A stretch of DNA of 45,600 nt from Pseudonocardia sp. TRM90224 (GCF_021245725.1 NZ_JAJGSX010000017.1:1-45600), one strand, 5' to 3'. Positions 16,130 to 23,943 are shown, counted from the stretch's first letter. Translations and numbers: made by a program. The notes: generated from the letters alone by a model not told the origin.

Positions 16130-16437
16130 GCTTCCTCCCCCAGGATCTGCGGCACGCGGAAGCGGCCGTCCTCCGCGGCGGGGGCGCCGGCGAGCGCCTG
16201 CTGCTGCGTCAACCCCGGGCGCAGCTCGTCGGGCCGGAACACGTTCTGCAACGGGACGGCGTGCGACGTCGGCGGGATGTCGTCGGCTGCGACCTCGCCG
16301 ACGCGGGCGACCGAGCCGAGGATCACGTCGAGCTGGCCCGCGAACACGTCGAGCTCCGCATCGGTGACGGCGAGCCTGGCCAGCCTGGCGAGGTGCGCGA
16401 CCTCGTCGCGGCTCAAGCCAGCGGGATCGGCGGACAT
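16126..16437 (-). CDS. gatC: Aspartyl/glutamyl-tRNA(Asn/Gln) amidotransferase subunit C
   Basis: A 103-residue GatC, the small belt subunit that holds GatA and GatB together. The family features are LSRDEVAHLARLARLAVTD near the N-terminus, FAGQLDVILGSVARVGEVA and the C-terminal half DDIPPTSHAVPLQNVFRPDE, ending FRVPQILGEEA. GGAGGG lies close upstream of the ATG. It is first in the gatCAB operon; its promoter should lie in the 278-bp gap to the divergent ACT-domain gene. Confidence 0.94.
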   Translation of the reverse strand: MSADPAGLSRDEVAHLARLARLAVTDAELDVFAGQLDVILGSVARVGEVAADDIPPTSHAVPLQNVFRPDELRPGLTQQQALAGAPAAEDGRFRVPQILGEEA

Positions 16438-16715
16438 GTCCCTCCAGAGCGAATTGCAGCGGCTGCGACGATGCGGCGACGGAGCGGTGAATATGCGCTC
16501 TGGTACGGCCCGGGCGACGGGCCGGCCGGCGCGGCATCGATACCGAGTGTAGTGCGGCCACCACCGAGTTTCGGCGGCGGGCGGACCCGTGCGCCTGTCG
16601 CCGTGCCGAAGGGCGCCAGGCCTGACAGAATCGCTCCGGATGCCGCGTCGGCCCGCCCGCGCGGCGCCGGAGTTCGCCGCGCGGTCGGGGATATCGGCGA
16701 GAGGGCGGTGAAGGA

Positions 16716-17369
16716 GTGTCGTTCCTGCTCCGGGTCGTGCTGCCGGACCAACCTGGCAGCCTCGGGGCCGTTGCGACGGCGCTGGGCAACGCCGGTGCCG
16801 ACATACTCGGCGTCGACGTCGTCGAGCGTGCGCACGGCAACGCCGTCGACGACCTGGCGGTCGAGCTGCCGCCGGGCCGGCCACCGGACGTGCTCATCAC
16901 GGCGGCCGAGTCGGTGCCCGGCGTCGAGGTCGAGTCGGTGCGTCCGCACTCGGGCCGGTTGGACACCCATCGTGAGCTGGAGCTGATCGAGGAGATCACC
17001 GGCGATCCCGGCGGCGGGCTCACGCTGCTCGCGGCCGGCGTTCCGCGGATCTTCCGTGCGGGCTGGGCGGTGATCGTCACCCGCGACGCCGACCGCGCCT
17101 ACCGGATCGCCGAGAGCGCGGCCGCGCCGGAGACGATCTCGGGCGACCTGCCGTGGCTGCCGCTCAAACGGGCCACTGTGCTCGACCCGGAGCTGCACTG
17201 GGTGCCCGAACCGTGGCGCGCCCTGGACACCGAGCTGGCCGCGGCGCCCTACGGCACCGACGCGCAGGCGCTCGTCGTCGGCCGGCCGGGCGGGCCCGCC
17301 TTCCGCCCGTCCGAACTGGCGCGCCTGGCCCACCTCACGGGCATCGTCACGACGGTGCTGGGCAACTGA
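16716..17369 (+). CDS. ACT-domain amino-acid-binding protein (Rv3013-like)
   Basis: A 217-residue protein starting with a clear ACT domain (SFLLRVVLPDQPGSLGAVATALGNAGADILGVDVVE), the fold that binds amino acids or other small regulators. The second half is not an obvious catalytic domain and ends LAHLTGIVTTVLGN. Its place divergent from gatC matches Rv3013 in Mycobacterium, whose function I do not know. The GTG start has AAGGA touching it, which is closer than usual, so the true start could be slightly different. The 16438-16715 gap upstream holds no other gene I can support. Confidence 0.8.
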   Translation: MSFLLRVVLPDQPGSLGAVATALGNAGADILGVDVVERAHGNAVDDLAVELPPGRPPDVLITAAESVPGVEVESVRPHSGRLDTHRELELIEEITGDPGGGLTLLAAGVPRIFRAGWAVIVTRDADRAYRIAESAAAPETISGDLPWLPLKRATVLDPELHWVPEPWRALDTELAAAPYGTDAQALVVGRPGGPAFRPSELARLAHLTGIVTTVLGN

Positions 17370-17387
17370 CACCCCGAGGCGGCGCCG

Positions 17388-17454
17388 ACTTCCCCACCGT
17401 TTTGGGTGGATGCGCGCCAAATCGGCGCGCATGTGCCCAAAACGGTGGGGAAGT
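17388..17454. repeat. Family B inverted repeat, copy B4 (inner stem type II)
   Basis: Outer arms as in B2, with the GCGCGC inner stem around a short loop (CAAATC-like). It starts 18 bp past the ACT-domain stop and before the PucR-type gene on the same strand. It shares the type II inner stem only with B2. Confidence 0.88.
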
Positions 17455-17489
17455 TCGGGCGGTGACAATGAGTGCATGGTGACGGTTGC

Positions 17490-18665
17490 ATGGTGACGAC
17501 GACCGCGGGTGGGGGCTCGCTGGACCGACCGTGGGCGCGGGTGCCGAGCTGGGTCGGCCCGGCGCTGCGCCCGGAGCTGGCCGGCTCGACCGACGAGATC
17601 ATCGCGGCCGTGCGCGCCGAGGTGCCCGACTTCGCCCGCCCGATGACGGGCCGGTTCGGCATGCGGATCACCGAGGGGGTGACGGTCGCGCTCTCGCAGT
17701 TCCTCGAGCTGCTCGGCCGCGACGTCCCGATCATCGACATGCAGGTCTACCGCTCGCTCGGCCAGGTGGAGCACCGCGAGGGCCGCACGCTGGCCGCGCT
17801 GCAGTCGGCGTACCAGGTCGGCAGCCGGACGCTGTGGCGGCGGCTCGGCGCGAGCGCGACGGCCCGCCAGCTGCCGCCCGACGTGATCTTCTGGCTGGCC
17901 GAGGCGCTGTTCACCTACATCGAGGAGCTATCGGCCGCGTCGGTCGCGGGCTGGACGACCGAGGAGTCGAGCCGCGCGGGGTCGCTGCAGACGCGCCGGC
18001 ACGCGCTCGTCGAGCTGCTGACCCGCCAGCCGCCGGCCGTGCCGGGTGAGGTGGAGCCGGTTGCCGCCGCGGCCGGGTGGAAGCTGCCCCCGCGGATGGC
18101 CGCGCTCGTCGTCGAGGACGCCGTCGGCGTCGCGACCCGGCTGCCCGGCTCGGTCGGCGCCGACCTCGACCCGGTCGGGGTCGTCCTGCTGCCGTGGCCG
18201 GAGAAGCCGGGGTGGGCCGACGTCGTCCGGGCTGCCTTGCGGGACCGGCCGGCTGTGCTCGGCCCGGTCGTCGAGCCGCCGTCGGCGCACCGGTCGATCG
18301 CGCTGGCCCAAGCGGCGTGGCCGCTGCACCTCGCCGGCCGACTCGGCGCGCCGGACGTGCTCGTGCGCGCCGACGACCACCTGCTCACCCTCCTGCTCGC
18401 CGCCCAGCCCGACCTCGCGGCCGATCTCTGCGAGCGCGCGCTGCGGCCGTTGCAGGACCTGCCGGCCGGCGGCGCCGCCCGCGCCGAGGAGACGTTGCGG
18501 GCGTGGCTCGACGCGCACGGCGACATCACCGAGACCGCCGCCGCGCTGCACGTCCACCCGCAGACCGTGCGCTACCGCCTCGCCGGCCTCCGCGAGACGT
18601 TCGGCGAGCGCCTCGACACCCCCACCGGCCGCCTCGAACTGGCTCTCGCCCTGCGCGCCCCCTGA
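17490..18665 (+). CDS. PucR/CdaR-family transcriptional regulator
   Basis: A 391-residue regulator. The C-terminus carries the PucR-type helix-turn-helix: LRAWLDAHGDITETAAALHV then HPQTVRYRLAGLRETFG, about residues 335-375. The N-terminal two thirds is a long sensor region without a recognised enzyme motif (ALSQFLELLGRDVPIIDMQVYRSLGQ; SVAGWTTEESS). Relatives respond to purine degradation products, proline or other metabolites, but the ligand here is unknown. ATG at 17490 (MVTTT) is preferred over an upstream GTG at 17472. It stands alone, flanked by repeats B4 and B5; no target operon is adjacent. Confidence 0.88.
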   Translation: MVTTTAGGGSLDRPWARVPSWVGPALRPELAGSTDEIIAAVRAEVPDFARPMTGRFGMRITEGVTVALSQFLELLGRDVPIIDMQVYRSLGQVEHREGRTLAALQSAYQVGSRTLWRRLGASATARQLPPDVIFWLAEALFTYIEELSAASVAGWTTEESSRAGSLQTRRHALVELLTRQPPAVPGEVEPVAAAAGWKLPPRMAALVVEDAVGVATRLPGSVGADLDPVGVVLLPWPEKPGWADVVRAALRDRPAVLGPVVEPPSAHRSIALAQAAWPLHLAGRLGAPDVLVRADDHLLTLLLAAQPDLAADLCERALRPLQDLPAGGAARAEETLRAWLDAHGDITETAAALHVHPQTVRYRLAGLRETFGERLDTPTGRLELALALRAP

Positions 18666-18675
18666 ACTCCCGCCC

Positions 18676-18745
18676 AACTTCCCCACCGTTTTGCCAATCT
18701 GCACGAGCCTGAGGGTCTGCAAGTTGGCAAAACGGTGGGGAACTT
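18676..18745. repeat. Family B inverted repeat, copy B5 (inner stem type I)
   Basis: Arms AACTTCCCCACCGTTTTGCCAA and complement, inner stem TCTGCA against TGCA(A)G. It occupies the gap between the convergent PucR-type gene and marR-type gene and abuts the stop codon of the latter. It probably serves as a bidirectional terminator. Confidence 0.88.
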
Positions 18746-19243
18746 CTACGCCGGCGGCGCGTCGCCGAGCGACTCCAGCACGTTGCGCAGCGTGTCGGCC
18801 AGCGCCGCGCGCTCGTCGGGTGAAAGCGCCGCGAGCAGGCGGTTCTCCGTGGCGAGATGGTCGGGCAGGGTCCGGTCGACGAGCGCGAGGCCGGCCGGGG
18901 TCAGCGCGACATGCACCTCACGCCCGTCGGACGGGCTGCGGGTGCGCCCCACCAGCTCCCGCGCCTCCAGCCGATCGAGCCGCTGGGTGATCGCGCCGGA
19001 GGTGACCATCGACGAGCGGGTCAGCTCCGCCGGCGTGAGGTACGGGCGGCCGCTGCGCCGCAGCGTCGCGAGCACGTCGAACGACGCCCGGTCGAGCCCG
19101 TGGCTCGCGAACGTCTCCCCCAGCGCCGTGTCGACTAGCCGGCTCAGCCTGGACAGGCGGCCGATCACCCCCATCGGCGAGGTGTCGAGGTCGGGACGCT
19201 CCGTGCGCCACTGCTCCAGGATGCGGTCGACGTGATCGGGCAT
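18746..19243 (-). CDS. MarR-family transcriptional regulator
   Basis: A 165-residue winged-helix repressor. The family layout is clear: N-terminal dimer helices (IGRLSRLSRLVDTALGETFASHGLDRASFDVLATLRRSG), recognition helix (LTRSSMVTSGAITQRLDRLEARELVGR), wing (SPSDGREVHVALTPAG) and a C-terminal helix that completes the dimer. The ATG is followed by PDHVDRI; an upstream TTG at 19258 is possible. It is divergent from the EamA transporter gene and two near-identical palindromes lie between them, so it very likely represses both genes and releases in the presence of a compound exported by the pump. Confidence 0.92.
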   Translation of the reverse strand: MPDHVDRILEQWRTERPDLDTSPMGVIGRLSRLSRLVDTALGETFASHGLDRASFDVLATLRRSGRPYLTPAELTRSSMVTSGAITQRLDRLEARELVGRTRSPSDGREVHVALTPAGLALVDRTLPDHLATENRLLAALSPDERAALADTLRNVLESLGDAPPA

Positions 19244-19262
19244 ACAGCACCCTAGCAAATCC

Positions 19263-19294
19263 TTTAGCGCTAAGTTATAGTCGTTTAGTGCTAA
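19263..19294. promoter_or_regulatory. Twin MarR operators over overlapping divergent promoters
   Basis: Two near-identical palindromes, TTTAGCGCTAA (19263-19273) and TTTAGTGCTAA (19284-19294), are spaced 21 bp apart, two helical turns. Between them TATAGT (19276-19281, plus strand) and TATAAC (19279-19274, minus strand) are overlapping -10 boxes for eamA and marR. Each palindrome covers the predicted transcription start of one gene, and the right one covers the EamA GTG itself. One MarR dimer per palindrome could shut both promoters. Confidence 0.75.
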
Positions 19295-20292
19295 GAGACC
19301 GGACGGCCCTCATCCTCATCACTGCGCTGGCCCCGGCTGTCTGGGGCTCGACCTACCTCGTCACCACCGAGTTCCTCCCGCCGGACCGCCCGCTGCTCGC
19401 GGCGCTGATCCGCGCACTGCCGGCCGGCCTGCTGCTCGTCGCGATCACGCGGCGGCTGCCCAGCGGCATCTGGTGGTGGCGCGCGGCCGTGCTCGGCACG
19501 CTCAACATCGGCGCGTTCTTCGCGCTCCTCTTCGTCGCCGCCTACCGCCTGCCGGGCGGGGTCGCCGCGACGGTCGGGGCACTGCAGCCGCTGCTCGTCG
19601 TCGGCCTCTCCGCGGGCCTGCTCGGCCAGCGGATGACGCTGCGCACGACGCTCGCCGCCGTGGCCGGTGTCGCCGGCGTGAGCCTGCTGGTCCTGCGCGC
19701 CGATGCGCAGCTCGACGCCGTCGGCCTCGCCGCGGCGCTCGGCGGCGCCGCGGTGATGGGCCTGGGCATCGTGCTCAGCAAGCGCTGGGTCTCCCCCGCG
19801 CCGCTGCTCGCGACGACGGGCTGGCAGCTGGTCGCCGGCGGGCTCGTGCTGCTGCCCGTCGCGCTGCTGGTCGAAGGCCCGCCGCCGGTCGCGTTGACCG
19901 GCCCGAACCTCGCCGGCTACGCCTACCTCTCGATCATCGGCGCCGCCGTCGCGTACGCGCTGTGGTTCCGCGGGATCCGCGCGCTGACGCCTACGCACGT
20001 CACGTTCCTCGGGCTGCTCAGCCCGGTGGTCGCCACCACGCTCGGCTGGCTGGTGCTGGGGCAGGACCTGTCGCCCATGCAGGTCATCGGCGCGCTGATC
20101 GTCCTCGGCGCGCTGGTGGTCGCGCAGCTCCCGGCCCGTTCGGCCAGGGCGGCCTCACGCGGCCAGCAGCGCCACCCCGATGACGAGGTCGACGATCGCG
20201 CACGCCTCGGCGTACCAGCGGGGAACGGTGCCGACGGAGGCGTGCTTCGCGATGCCGCGGTGGTGCGCCAGATCCCAGAACGCGTGTGCTAG
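19288..20292 (+). CDS. EamA-family (DMT superfamily) transporter
   Basis: A 334-residue membrane protein with two EamA repeats and ten predicted helices: ALAPAVWGSTYLVTTEFLP and RLPGGVAATVGALQPLLVV in the first, SIIGAAVAYALWFRGIRALTP and FLGLLSPVVATTLGWLVLGQ in the second. Members export metabolites or drugs, or take up substrates. The GTG start lies seven bases past a TATAGT box, so the message is probably leaderless. The expected family end is near LPARSARAA; the last 46 residues are charged, not membrane-like, and overlap the convergent membrane gene by 138 bp, so the stop may have been lost. Confidence 0.9.
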   Translation: MLRDRTALILITALAPAVWGSTYLVTTEFLPPDRPLLAALIRALPAGLLLVAITRRLPSGIWWWRAAVLGTLNIGAFFALLFVAAYRLPGGVAATVGALQPLLVVGLSAGLLGQRMTLRTTLAAVAGVAGVSLLVLRADAQLDAVGLAAALGGAAVMGLGIVLSKRWVSPAPLLATTGWQLVAGGLVLLPVALLVEGPPPVALTGPNLAGYAYLSIIGAAVAYALWFRGIRALTPTHVTFLGLLSPVVATTLGWLVLGQDLSPMQVIGALIVLGALVVAQLPARSARAASRGQQRHPDDEVDDRARLGVPAGNGADGGVLRDAAVVRQIPERVC

Positions 20293-20616
20293 CCAGCCGA
20301 ACGCGACGATGTAGCGGGCGACGGGCGGCGCGACCAGCAAGGCGACCACCGTGAGCACGACGAGCGCCACCAGCACGCCGACCTGCAGCGCAAGCACCCC
20401 CGGGCGGCGCAGCGTGCCCCGCATCGCACCGAAGGCCAGATAGATCACCCCGAGCAGGGGGAGCACCCACAGCGGCGGGTCGTCGTGCTCGAACGGGCGC
20501 TGCAGGCCCGCGACGACCAGCGAGAGCGCAAGCGCGATCAGCGAGGGCCACCAGCGGCGCAGCGCACCGGACCACGAGCTGACCGGCTCGTCGGTGTGGA
20601 TGTTCACGGGGTGCAC
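20155..20616 (-). CDS. Hypothetical small membrane protein
   Basis: A 153-residue protein with a hydrophilic N-terminus and about four to five membrane segments (SLIALALSLVVAGL; LWVLPLLGVIYLAFGAM; VGVLVALVVLTVVALLVAPP; YIVAFGWLAHAFWDLAHHRG; CAIVDLVIGVALLAA). The HAFWDLAHHRG loop gives several histidines near a membrane face. I do not recognise a family. The GTG start has only a weak ribosome site. It converges on, and overlaps, the tail of the EamA gene; its C-terminal helix ends neatly at the stop, so this gene, not the EamA tail, looks like the true owner of the overlap. Confidence 0.7.
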   Translation of the reverse strand: MHPVNIHTDEPVSSWSGALRRWWPSLIALALSLVVAGLQRPFEHDDPPLWVLPLLGVIYLAFGAMRGTLRRPGVLALQVGVLVALVVLTVVALLVAPPVARYIVAFGWLAHAFWDLAHHRGIAKHASVGTVPRWYAEACAIVDLVIGVALLAA

Positions 20617-20691
20617 GCCGACACCGTTGTGCCGGTGCCGCCCGCCGGCAAGACCCGACGCGCGGAGATGTCCGGATCCGAGCGGAAGTGG

Positions 20692-20760
20692 TCAGATCAC
20701 CCCGGACTTGTAGTCCAGCAGGTCGGCCACCCGCCGGCCGCCCGCCGCCTCGTCTGCCAG
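20692..20760 (-). pseudogene. Possible gene remnant: C-terminal end of an unidentified protein
   Basis: On the minus strand a short in-frame stretch reads LADEAAGGRRVADLLDYKSG then VI and a stop at 20692. It looks like the end of a real protein, but nothing upstream continues it in frame, and I cannot name the family. It sits directly beside the RbsA-like and permease fragments, so it may be a third piece of the same rearrangement. Confidence 0.35.
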
Positions 20761-20762
20761 CA

Positions 20763-20807
20763 GTGGTCCTCGTGCCGGAGAACCGCAAGAGGCAGGGGCT
20801 GGTGATG
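20763..20807 (+). pseudogene. Fragment of a sugar-ABC (RbsA-type) ATPase
   Basis: On the plus strand 15 codons read VVLVPENRKRQGLVM, the highly characteristic segment of the second ABC domain of ribose/xylose-type ATPases (usual form VPEDRKRQGLV). Nothing on either side continues the homology. The fragment faces opposite to the permease remnant next to it, so an inversion or deletion must have joined them. Confidence 0.6.
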
Positions 20808-20809
20808 AC

Positions 20810-21357
20810 CGCGAGCTGGCCGAACGTCGTGAACCGGAGCAGCAGCCAGGTCAGCACGGCCACCGCGGCGAAGAGCAGCGCCGCGACCGGCACCACGCCG
20901 TTGACCCGCCCCAGCCCGATCACGCTCCACGAATCGGGCACGCCGTAGACCGGCTTGGCGTCGGTCGAGACGAACAGCAGGCCCGTCACCAGCACCTGCA
21001 CACCGAGCGTCGCGACGAACGGGTTGATCCCGACCTTCGCGATGAGCAGGCCGTTCACCACACCGACGGCGAACCCGGCCGCAACCGCGACCAGCACCCC
21101 GAGCGTGACGCCCAGCTGCGCCATCGTCCAGGCAGCGAGCAGGACGAGAGCGCGCCGACCGCGCCGACGGAGAGGTCGAACCCGCCGAGCAGGATCATCA
21201 GCAGCATCCCGCAGGCGACGATGCCGATGATCGCGTTCTGTTCGAGGACGTTGAGCAGGTTGTCCACGTCGCGGAACGTCGGCGAGACGATCGCCAGCAC
21301 GACGACCAGCAGCGCGAAGACGATGACGAGGACGTTGCGGGAGAGCACTCCGGTCAT
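20810..21357 (-). pseudogene. Decayed sugar-ABC permease (RbsC-like), frameshifted and truncated
   Basis: The start overlaps the ROK stop as ATGA. The first 70 or so residues are good permease sequence (NVLVIVFALLVVVLAIVSPTFRD; GIVACGMLLMILLGGFDLSVGAV). Near 21145 the frame shifts: continuation as AAWTMAQLGVTLGVLVAVA, VGINPFVATLGVQVLVTGLLF and LLLRFTTFGQ is in another frame. The homology ends at about 20813 where a full protein would have over 100 more residues. It is a pseudogene unless the shift is a sequencing error, and the truncation would still remain. Confidence 0.8.
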
Positions 21358-22565
21358 GAGCGCTGGGCTCCTTGTCCAAGCTGCGCGAGCAAGGGAGCGG
21401 CGACGGCGTCGCGGGTGAGCGCCACGGCGGCGTCGACGGCGCCGAGCGCGGTGGCGCTCGACCCGAGACCGGTGACGACGATCCGGGGTGGCGCAGGCGA
21501 ATGCCGCTCGACCCGCTCGGTGAGCGCGCCGAGGAACGGCTCCACGGCACGCCCGACGCTGCCGCCGAGCAGCACCAGCTCGGGATCGGCCACCGCGCCG
21601 AGCGCCAGCACGCAGAGCGCGATGCCGTCGAGCACGTGCCCGACGATCCCGGTGGCGTGCCGGCCGCCCGCGGCCGCAGCGGCGAACACGTCGGACGCCG
21701 ACGGCCGCTCGCCCAGCTCGGCGCGCGCCTCCGTCGAGCCCGCGGCGAGCCGGGCCGCCTCGAACGCGATCGCCGGGCCGCACACCACGCTCTCCATGCC
21801 ACCGATCCGCCCGACCCGGCGCTCGCCGAGCTGCTCGAAGCCGGTGACGAGGGTCCCGATCTCACCTGCGGCGTTGTGGCCGCCGCGCACGAGCTGACCG
21901 TCGCTCACGATCGCGCTGCCGAGGCCGGTGCCGACCGACAGCACTGCGAAGTTCGCGACCCCCTTCGCGGCGCCGCGCGACGCCTCGCCGCGGGCCGCGA
22001 GGTTCACGTCGTTCTCGACGGCGAACTCGACGTCGACCAGCTCGCCGAGCTTGCCGACGATGTCGAACCCCTCCCAACCGACGTTCGGGCCGCGGGTGGC
22101 GAGCGAGGTGCGCGGGTCGATCACGGCGGGGACGCCGACGGCCAGCGCCTGCGGCGCGAGCTCGCGTTCCGCCGCGAGGCCGGCCATCCGCTGCCAGACA
22201 GCGGTGAGTGCAGCGAACCCGCCACCCGCCTCCGCGACGGTGATCTGGTGCTCGGCGAGCGGCTCGCCGAGCAGGTCGGCGAGGACCCCGCGGCAGCGTG
22301 TGCCGCCGAGGTCGATGCCGACGACGGTGCCTGCGAGCGCATTGAACGTCAGCACCCGCGCGGGCCGGCCCGCGGTGCGGGCCTCGCCGAACGTCTCGGC
22401 GAGCAGGCCGCGCGCGAGCAGGCGGGTGGCGATCCGGCTCACCGACGCCGCCGAGAGCCCCAAGGCGCCCGCGACCTGCGGGCGGGTGGTCGGCCCGGCT
22501 TGCCGGATGTGGTCCAGGACGAGGTACTCGTTCCAGTCGCCCATGGCACCGTGCTGCAGCGGCAC
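21354..22565 (-). CDS. ROK-family transcriptional regulator lacking the zinc cysteines
   Basis: A 403-residue repressor/kinase-like protein. An N-terminal winged helix (TTRPQVAGALGLSAASVSRIATRLLARGLLAE) precedes the ROK domain with the ATP-type loop VVGIDLGGTRCRGVL, ENDVNLAARGEA, SVGTGLGSAIV and GGHNAAGEIGTL. Where ROK proteins normally have a CGxxGCxE zinc site it reads VGRIGGMES, so the cysteines are gone; the upstream histidine is kept. The GTG at 22565 has GGAAC upstream, the ATG at 22544 has no ribosome site. It heads the decayed sugar-transport locus, which it probably once controlled. Confidence 0.9.
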   Translation of the reverse strand: MPLQHGAMGDWNEYLVLDHIRQAGPTTRPQVAGALGLSAASVSRIATRLLARGLLAETFGEARTAGRPARVLTFNALAGTVVGIDLGGTRCRGVLADLLGEPLAEHQITVAEAGGGFAALTAVWQRMAGLAAERELAPQALAVGVPAVIDPRTSLATRGPNVGWEGFDIVGKLGELVDVEFAVENDVNLAARGEASRGAAKGVANFAVLSVGTGLGSAIVSDGQLVRGGHNAAGEIGTLVTGFEQLGERRVGRIGGMESVVCGPAIAFEAARLAAGSTEARAELGERPSASDVFAAAAAGGRHATGIVGHVLDGIALCVLALGAVADPELVLLGGSVGRAVEPFLGALTERVERHSPAPPRIVVTGLGSSATALGAVDAAVALTRDAVAAPLLAQLGQGAQRS

Positions 22566-22570
22566 TGGTT

Positions 22571-22596
22571 CGTTCCAATCTGAGTGAAATTGAACG
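22571..22596. promoter_or_regulatory. Imperfect palindrome upstream of the ROK gene, possible operator
   Basis: CGTTC and GAACG arms are 16 bases apart just upstream of the ROK start, with inner CAAT/ATTG partly matching. About seven of thirteen base pairs are symmetric. Autoregulation by the ROK protein is plausible, weakly supported. Confidence 0.3.
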
Positions 22597-22728
22597 GAGT
22601 GTGCTCCGTCACACAGATTTGTACAAGCAGAACGTCACATATTGCCGGTTTGCATCACGGTGCGTAGCGACGGCAGGACTCGGCGCATGACAGGTGCGCG
22701 CCGGACCGGGGCGCCGCCGTGGCGGAGT

Positions 22729-22828
22729 GCCGGGAATGTGGCTTTCCCGGCGCGTGGGGCTGGGAAGGTGGCTTTCCCGGCATCGTGTGCGTTCCGCACG
22801 CGTGGGCAGGAAAGTGGCTTTCCTGCCC
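22729..22828. repeat. Family A inverted repeats, copy A3 (three cores) with companion palindrome
   Basis: Three family A cores in the same orientation: 22729-22751, 22759-22780 and 22804-22828. The companion palindrome GTGCG-TTC-CGCAC lies between the second and third. The group ends 14 bp past the siderophore-binding gene stop, and fills the gap before the ROK gene on the same strand. Confidence 0.85.
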
Positions 22829-22841
22829 TCCCCGCAAAGCC

Positions 22842-23861
22842 CTACCCCTGCGGCCGGACGACCCGCGTGAGTTCGCGCTCCAGCACGTCGAGCACGAACG
22901 GCAGGCTCAGCACGGTGTTCCAGCCGAACGCCGCCTCGACGTCGCCCTCGAGGAAGATCGACCGCTGCTCCTTGCTGACGGCCATCCGCTGCACCAGCGC
23001 GTTCTGCTCGACCGTCGCACGCCCGCCGGGGGTGAACGAGAGCTGGTCCCAGACGAGCACGTCGCGGTCGAGCAGGTTGGTCTGCTCGTAGCTGAGGGTC
23101 CCGTAGAACTCCTTGCCCGCGATGTCGTCGAACTCCTTCGGCACGGTGAAGCCGAGCGACGTGAAGAACCGCGACCGCGGGTCCTGCGACGCGAAGAACC
23201 CGATGTTCTCCGGGCCGAAGCTGGCCACCACGATCGACTTGCCGGCGAACTCGGGGTGCGCCGCCTTGATCGCGGCGAACCGGCCGTCGAGGTCGTTGAC
23301 CAGCTTCTCGGCCTCCGCGCTCTTGCCGAGCGCCCGCCCGATCGTCCTGGTCGTCTCCTGCCACGGCGACCCGTAGTCGACGTACTTGCCCGACTGCGTG
23401 ATCGTCGGGGCGATGTTGGTGAGCTTCGTGTACTCGTCCTGGCTGATCCCGGAGTACAGGCCGAGGATCAGGTCGGGGTCGAGCGCGGCGATCTTCTCCA
23501 GCTCGATCGTGTCCATCTTGAGGATCTGCGGGCTCTCCCCGGCCGCCTTCGGCTCGGTCCACGGGTGGATCACGTCGGTCTCCGACCCGTACCACCAGCG
23601 GACCGCGACCGGCTTGCTGCCGAGCGCGTAGATGAAGTCGTGCTCCTGGTAGCCGATCGCGACGATCCGCTTCGGCTCTGCCGGGATCGTCGTCGAGCCG
23701 TACTTGTGCTCGATGGTCACCGGGAACGCGTCAGCGCTGCCCGACGCGGCCGGCGGCGGCGCGACGCCGGTCTCCCCCGCCCCGCCGCCACAGCCCGCGA
23801 GCAGCAACGCCGCCGATGCCACAAGTGCGCACAACGCACGTCCGTACCCGCTCGCCGGCAT
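22842..23861 (-). CDS. Iron-siderophore ABC transporter substrate-binding lipoprotein
   Basis: A 339-residue lipoprotein of the FecB/FhuD-type periplasmic-binding family. A signal peptide with lipobox LLLAGC is followed by an Ala/Pro/Gly linker. The two-lobe fold shows FPVTIEHKYGSTTIPAEPKRIVAIG, DPDLILGLYSGISQDEYTKL, FAGKSIVVASFGPENIGFFA and, near the end, FLEGDVEAAFGWNTVLSLP. It should capture a ferric siderophore outside the membrane. No permease or ATPase gene is next to it, so it must use a transporter encoded elsewhere. An IdeR-type box lies 45-63 bp upstream, predicting repression when iron is plentiful. Confidence 0.93.
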   Translation of the reverse strand: MPASGYGRALCALVASAALLLAGCGGGAGETGVAPPPAASGSADAFPVTIEHKYGSTTIPAEPKRIVAIGYQEHDFIYALGSKPVAVRWWYGSETDVIHPWTEPKAAGESPQILKMDTIELEKIAALDPDLILGLYSGISQDEYTKLTNIAPTITQSGKYVDYGSPWQETTRTIGRALGKSAEAEKLVNDLDGRFAAIKAAHPEFAGKSIVVASFGPENIGFFASQDPRSRFFTSLGFTVPKEFDDIAGKEFYGTLSYEQTNLLDRDVLVWDQLSFTPGGRATVEQNALVQRMAVSKEQRSIFLEGDVEAAFGWNTVLSLPFVLDVLERELTRVVRPQG

Positions 23862-23905
23862 GCGCCGCCTCCTCCTGAGTGCCCGACCCAGGACAGGACT
23901 GTAGC

Positions 23906-23924
23906 TTAGGTGAGGCTTGCCTGT
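23906..23924. promoter_or_regulatory. IdeR/DtxR iron box
   Basis: TTAGGTGAGGCTTGCCTGT is a 19-bp imperfect palindrome close to the consensus for IdeR/DtxR (TTAGGTTAGGCTAACCTAA). It lies upstream of the siderophore-binding gene on the minus strand and after the desaturase stop. Established knowledge: Fe-bound IdeR represses genes carrying such boxes. Confidence 0.75.
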
Positions 23925-23943
23925 GGCGTGACGAAGATTGCTG

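Noticed and set aside
20690..22565. Insertion sequence or transposon
   Set aside because: No transposase frame or terminal repeat flanks the decayed sugar-ABC locus.
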